NCBI GenBank assembly: GCA_013696915.1
Contig: JACCXR010000487.1
Location: 1 to 7,761, forward strand
From: Euzebyaceae bacterium
Lineage (GTDB): Bacteria; Actinomycetota; Nitriliruptoria; Euzebyales; Egibacteraceae
Reading direction: 5' to 3'
Length of the DNA stretch: 7,761 nucleotides
Position numbers and translations under genes: made by a program. This document shows, piece after piece, positions 6,111-7,761 of the stretch (within the stretch, counting starts at the first letter, position 1; each line of letters begins with the position of its first letter). Below the pieces are notes generated by a model. That model was not told the origin of the DNA and did not search any database. It saw nothing but the letters and a program-made list of their open reading frames with translations.

Positions 6111-7129
6111 CCTCCGGCCTGGCCGGCGTCGGGGGGACGGGCCCGGATGGCTTCGACGTCGCCCCGGACGTGCACCGTCCCCGCGGCGTGGGGCACCAGG
6201 AGCGTGTCGCCGCGCGCGACGTCGATCGTGCCGCCGTCCCAGGAGAGCGTCCCGGACCCGGTCACGACCACGAGGATCGAGAAGCCGGGGGCGAGCTCGA
6301 CGCCGTCGCGCGCGGAGAGGCGCTGCGCCCGGAAGAAGGGGTCCGCCTCGGGGGGCAGCAGGTTGCGGACGGGCCCGTTGCCCCCCCGGCCGGGGCGCAG
6401 GCGCTCCAGGCGCTCCCGCCCCCATCCGGAGCGGTCCACGCACCGCAGCGCGACGTCGAACCCCAGCCCCAGGTGGCCGTCGGTCGTGCCGTCGACCTCG
6501 TAGTCCTCCCACTCGAGCAGGACCGACAGGTCGGTCGGCTCCTGGAGCTCGACGATGAGCACGCCCTCGCCGATCGCGTGCGGCAGCCCGGCGGGCACGA
6601 GGACGGCGTCCCCGGCTGCGACCGGCACCCGGTGGAGCGCCGCGAGCAGCGCGTCGGTCGCCTGGGAGGCGACCCAGCCGGCCAGCTGCCCGGGGTCGAC
6701 GTCGCGCGTGAAGCCGAGGTGGACCGCCGGGTCGGCGCCGGCGGTGTCGATGACGACCCACGCCTCGGTCTTGCCGTAGGGGCAGTCGAGATGGCGGCGG
6801 GCGAAGTCGCGGTCGGGATGGCAGTGGACGGGCAGCCGCTCGCCCGCGTCGAGGAGCTTGACGAGCAGCACCGGATCCGGGCCGTGGCGTGCGGTGTGCT
6901 CCGGTCCGAGGAAGCCCTCGGGGTCGGCGGCGATCGCGTCGCGCAGCAGGCGGCCGTCGTCCAGGGTGGACAGTCCCAGCCGCTCCTCGCCGAACAGGGT
7001 GGTGGTGGAGCCGACCCAGTCCTCGGGCGCGTGGTCGTCGGTCGAGGGGATGCCGCGCAACTCGGCGATCGCCGGCCCCCCGGCGTAGAAGCGGTGGAGC
7101 TGGTGGGGAGGCAGCCGGAGCGGTCTCAC
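6107..7129 (-). CDS. Class I mannose-6-phosphate isomerase-like cupin enzyme
   Basis: A 340-aa protein resembling zinc-dependent class I (ManA-type) mannose-6-phosphate isomerases, which interconvert mannose 6-phosphate and fructose 6-phosphate. Likely metal ligands can be placed: VHCHPD (101-106), E122 in GKTEAW, and H184 in VPAGLPHAIGEG. The downstream VELQEPTDLSVLLEW matches the family's ExQxxxDxxxxxxxW region. A second cupin-like repeat near the C-terminus (SILVVVTGSGTLSWDG, then ARGDTLLVPHAAGTVHV) completes the fold. I choose the GTG at 7129 because the product then starts RPLRLPPHQLHRFYAGG, as relatives do, and because it overlaps an upstream TGA as GTGA. The frame continues about 51 codons further up with Arg/Pro-rich shadow. 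The Shine-Dalgarno (GGCGGG, 8 bases away) is weak. It is the first complete gene of the operon. Pairing with an FGGY kinase leaves open whether mannose 6-phosphate or another phospho-sugar is the true substrate. Confidence 0.85.
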   Translation of the reverse strand: MRPLRLPPHQLHRFYAGGPAIAELRGIPSTDDHAPEDWVGSTTTLFGEERLGLSTLDDGRLLRDAIAADPEGFLGPEHTARHGPDPVLLVKLLDAGERLPVHCHPDRDFARRHLDCPYGKTEAWVVIDTAGADPAVHLGFTRDVDPGQLAGWVASQATDALLAALHRVPVAAGDAVLVPAGLPHAIGEGVLIVELQEPTDLSVLLEWEDYEVDGTTDGHLGLGFDVALRCVDRSGWGRERLERLRPGRGGNGPVRNLLPPEADPFFRAQRLSARDGVELAPGFSILVVVTGSGTLSWDGGTIDVARGDTLLVPHAAGTVHVRGDVEAIRARPPDAGQAGG

Positions 7130-7230
7130 GGCCGCAACCCGCCGGAGCCGCGCACGACCAGGAACTCTCGAGTGGCGGCCTGGGCCTGGGCCGCATCGGG
7201 GGGGCCGAGCTGCAGTCTCGCCGTCTGCAC
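7126..7230 (-). pseudogene. Possible LacI-family C-terminal remnant or leader frame
   Basis: A short frame ends in TGA at 7128-7126, overlapping the isomerase start as GTGA. Read from a GTG at 7230 it gives 34 residues containing QTARLQLGPPDAAQAQ and REFLVVRGSGG. The last block resembles the common LacI-family ending (ELVVRxST), and LacI regulators often precede sugar operons. The frame is closed upstream by a stop at 7281-7279, and I find no rest of a LacI protein in any minus-strand frame beyond it. Two readings are possible: the decayed 3' end of a former repressor gene, still coupled to the operon, or a short leader peptide. The stop/start overlap is seen directly; the LacI link is a weak similarity from memory. 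Confidence 0.33.
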
Positions 7231-7287
7231 GGAGCCTGCACCCTTCCGCCGGCACTGACCTCGATGGCAACGTCGTCGTCACCGGCC

Positions 7288-7316
7288 ATTCACCTCGGCG
7301 GCGGCACCGCTGTCAA
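7288..7316 (-). promoter_or_regulatory. Candidate promoter of the sugar operon
   Basis: A perfect TTGACA -35 hexamer lies on the minus strand at 7316-7311, followed after 17 bases by GTGAAT (7293-7288) as a poor but TnnnAT-like -10. Transcription would begin near 7281, giving a leader of about 150 bases before the isomerase GTG and covering the short frame at 7126-7230. The -35 is a consensus match in GC-rich DNA where such matches are rare; the -10 is weak. Confidence 0.4.
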
Positions 7317-7417
7317 GGATCTTCGAAGCCGCCCTGACCGAGGCCGCCGAGACCCGGCCGCGATTCCGCGGCAGATCACCGTCCCGGGCAGTCCCTTCGG
7401 GCGGTGGCCAGGATTGC

Positions 7418-7433
7418 GGCCGTGATCACGGCC
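7418..7433. promoter_or_regulatory. 16-bp perfect palindrome, candidate operator
   Basis: GGCCGTGATCACGGCC is a perfect, spacer-free 16-bp palindrome about 100 bases upstream of the candidate -35 of the sugar operon. An even palindrome of this length suits a dimeric helix-turn-helix regulator. It has no loop, so it is a poor hairpin or terminator. No regulator gene for it is visible in the window. Confidence 0.45.
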
Positions 7434-7539
7434 CGAACCCAGGCCACCCCGACGGCTACAGGTACTGGCCCGCCTGGACGCTCTCGATCGACTTGCCGCG
7501 GTCGCTGCGCGACCGCCACCATCGAGGTCACGAGAATCG

Positions 7540-7633
7540 CCTCGGACGTGCCTCGGACGTGCCTCGGACGTGCCTCGGACGAGCCGCGGACGAGCCGCGG
7601 ACGAGCCGCGGACGAGCCTCGGACGAGCCGCGG
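7540..7633. repeat. Tandem array of 11-bp repeats, 8.5 copies
   Basis: Eight full 11-bp units plus a 6-base partial run head to tail without spacers. In order these are CCTCGGACGTG three times, CCTCGGACGAG once, CCGCGGACGAG three times, CCTCGGACGAG once, then CCGCGG. Variation is confined to three positions (T/G at 3, T/A and G at 10-11), and identical units are grouped in blocks. The array ends 4 bases from the stop codon of the right-edge gene. An 11-bp unit is close to one DNA helical turn and is not a multiple of three. Confidence 0.95.
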
Positions 7634-7637
7634 CGAT

Positions 7638-7761
7638 TCACGGCTCAGGGCCCGGGGTGAGGGCGCGGGCCCGCGCGGGGTCGAGCATGCCGGCGAGCGG
7701 GTGCTCGACGCTCGCCGAGCCCGCGGCGACCGCGGCGCGTGCGGCGTCCAGCGGCGAGGCG
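7638..7761 (-). CDS. C-terminal fragment of an unrecognised protein (enters from right edge)
   Basis: A minus-strand frame is open from the right edge to a TGA at 7640-7638, giving 40 residues: SPLDAARAAVAAGSASVEH, then PLAGMLDPARARALTPGPEP. The composition (a helical Ala-rich stretch, then a Pro/Gly tail) and the lack of stops fit the end of a real protein, but I cannot name the family. The other two minus frames here look less protein-like. It would be transcribed in the same direction as the sugar operon and lies upstream of it, separated by the repeat array and about 500 bases. Coding status is likely but not certain from so short a piece. Confidence 0.5.
   Translation of the reverse strand, partial: ASPLDAARAAVAAGSASVEHPLAGMLDPARARALTPGPEP

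Larger units (their letters stand above)
7231..7637. other. Gene-poor region upstream of the operon
   Basis: About 400 bases without a recognisable gene. Apart from the candidate promoter, the palindrome and the 11-bp array listed separately, I see only short or unconvincing frames. One plus-strand frame is open from about 7310 through the repeat array and includes the peptides SRIFEAALTEAAET and DGYRYWPAWTLSIDLPRS. It has no start signal I trust and resembles nothing I know. A minus-strand frame ending at the TAG near 7457 reads GKSIESVQAGQYL. These may be eroded gene fragments, which would fit the idea of a decayed regulator gene here, or chance reading in GC-rich DNA. Confidence 0.5.

Noticed and set aside
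5250..7258. Long plus-strand open frames opposite the kinase and isomerase genes
   Set aside because: They mirror recognised minus-strand enzymes, show no protein motifs, and have low-complexity composition.
4749..7289. Apparent 846-residue fusion of an upstream domain to the FGGY kinase
   Set aside because: The upstream 390 residues are Arg/Pro/Ala-rich shadow of the isomerase gene read in another frame. The kinase fold begins at MSGSELLVGVDVGTT, at an ATGA junction.
7418..7433. Rho-independent terminator
   Set aside because: The palindrome has no loop bases and no T-tract, so an operator-like site is a better reading.
7540..7633. CRISPR array
   Set aside because: The units are 11 bp and directly abut, with no unique spacers and no cas genes.

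Overview
The base composition is very GC-rich, with strong G/C bias at third codon positions, GTG and TTG starts and a bacterial lipoprotein signal. Together these point to a high-GC Gram-positive bacterium, probably an actinobacterium sensu lato. Thermoleophilia (Solirubrobacter/Patulibacter-like) is a reasonable guess, because the McrB-type N-terminal domain found here is, from memory, frequent there. This is inference; no marker gene is present.

Layout, left to right. (1) 1-139, minus: the first 46 codons of a secreted protein that continues off the left edge. (2) 294-1073, minus: a 259-aa protein that looks like the N-terminal domain of an McrB-type restriction ATPase with no ATPase part. 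(3) 1237-1806, plus: an unrecognised 189-aa helical protein with a well-supported TTG start. (4) 1840-7129, minus: a five-gene sugar uptake and metabolism operon. (5) About 7126-7637: a regulator-like C-terminal remnant or leader frame, a candidate promoter, a 16-bp perfect palindrome and an array of 11-bp tandem repeats. (6) 7638-7761, minus: the C-terminal 40 residues of an unrecognised protein entering from the right edge.

The operon is read right to left: class I mannose-6-phosphate isomerase-like protein, FGGY sugar kinase, single-domain RbsA/FrcA-type ABC ATPase, RbsC-type permease, sugar-binding lipoprotein. The first four genes are joined by 4-base stop/start overlaps (ATGA, ATGA, TTGA), and the permease and binding protein are 13 bases apart. 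The frame upstream of the isomerase also ends in a GTGA overlap with it. The likely scheme is that the lipoprotein captures a monosaccharide outside the cell, the permease/ATPase pair imports it unphosphorylated, and the FGGY kinase and isomerase-like protein process it. The exact sugar cannot be read from the sequence.

I found no RNA genes, insertion sequences or CRISPR arrays. I see no convincing complete new system. The most unusual items are the ATPase-less McrB N-domain protein, the apparent LacI-like remnant in the operon leader, and the helical-phased 11-bp repeat array with a nearby perfect palindrome.
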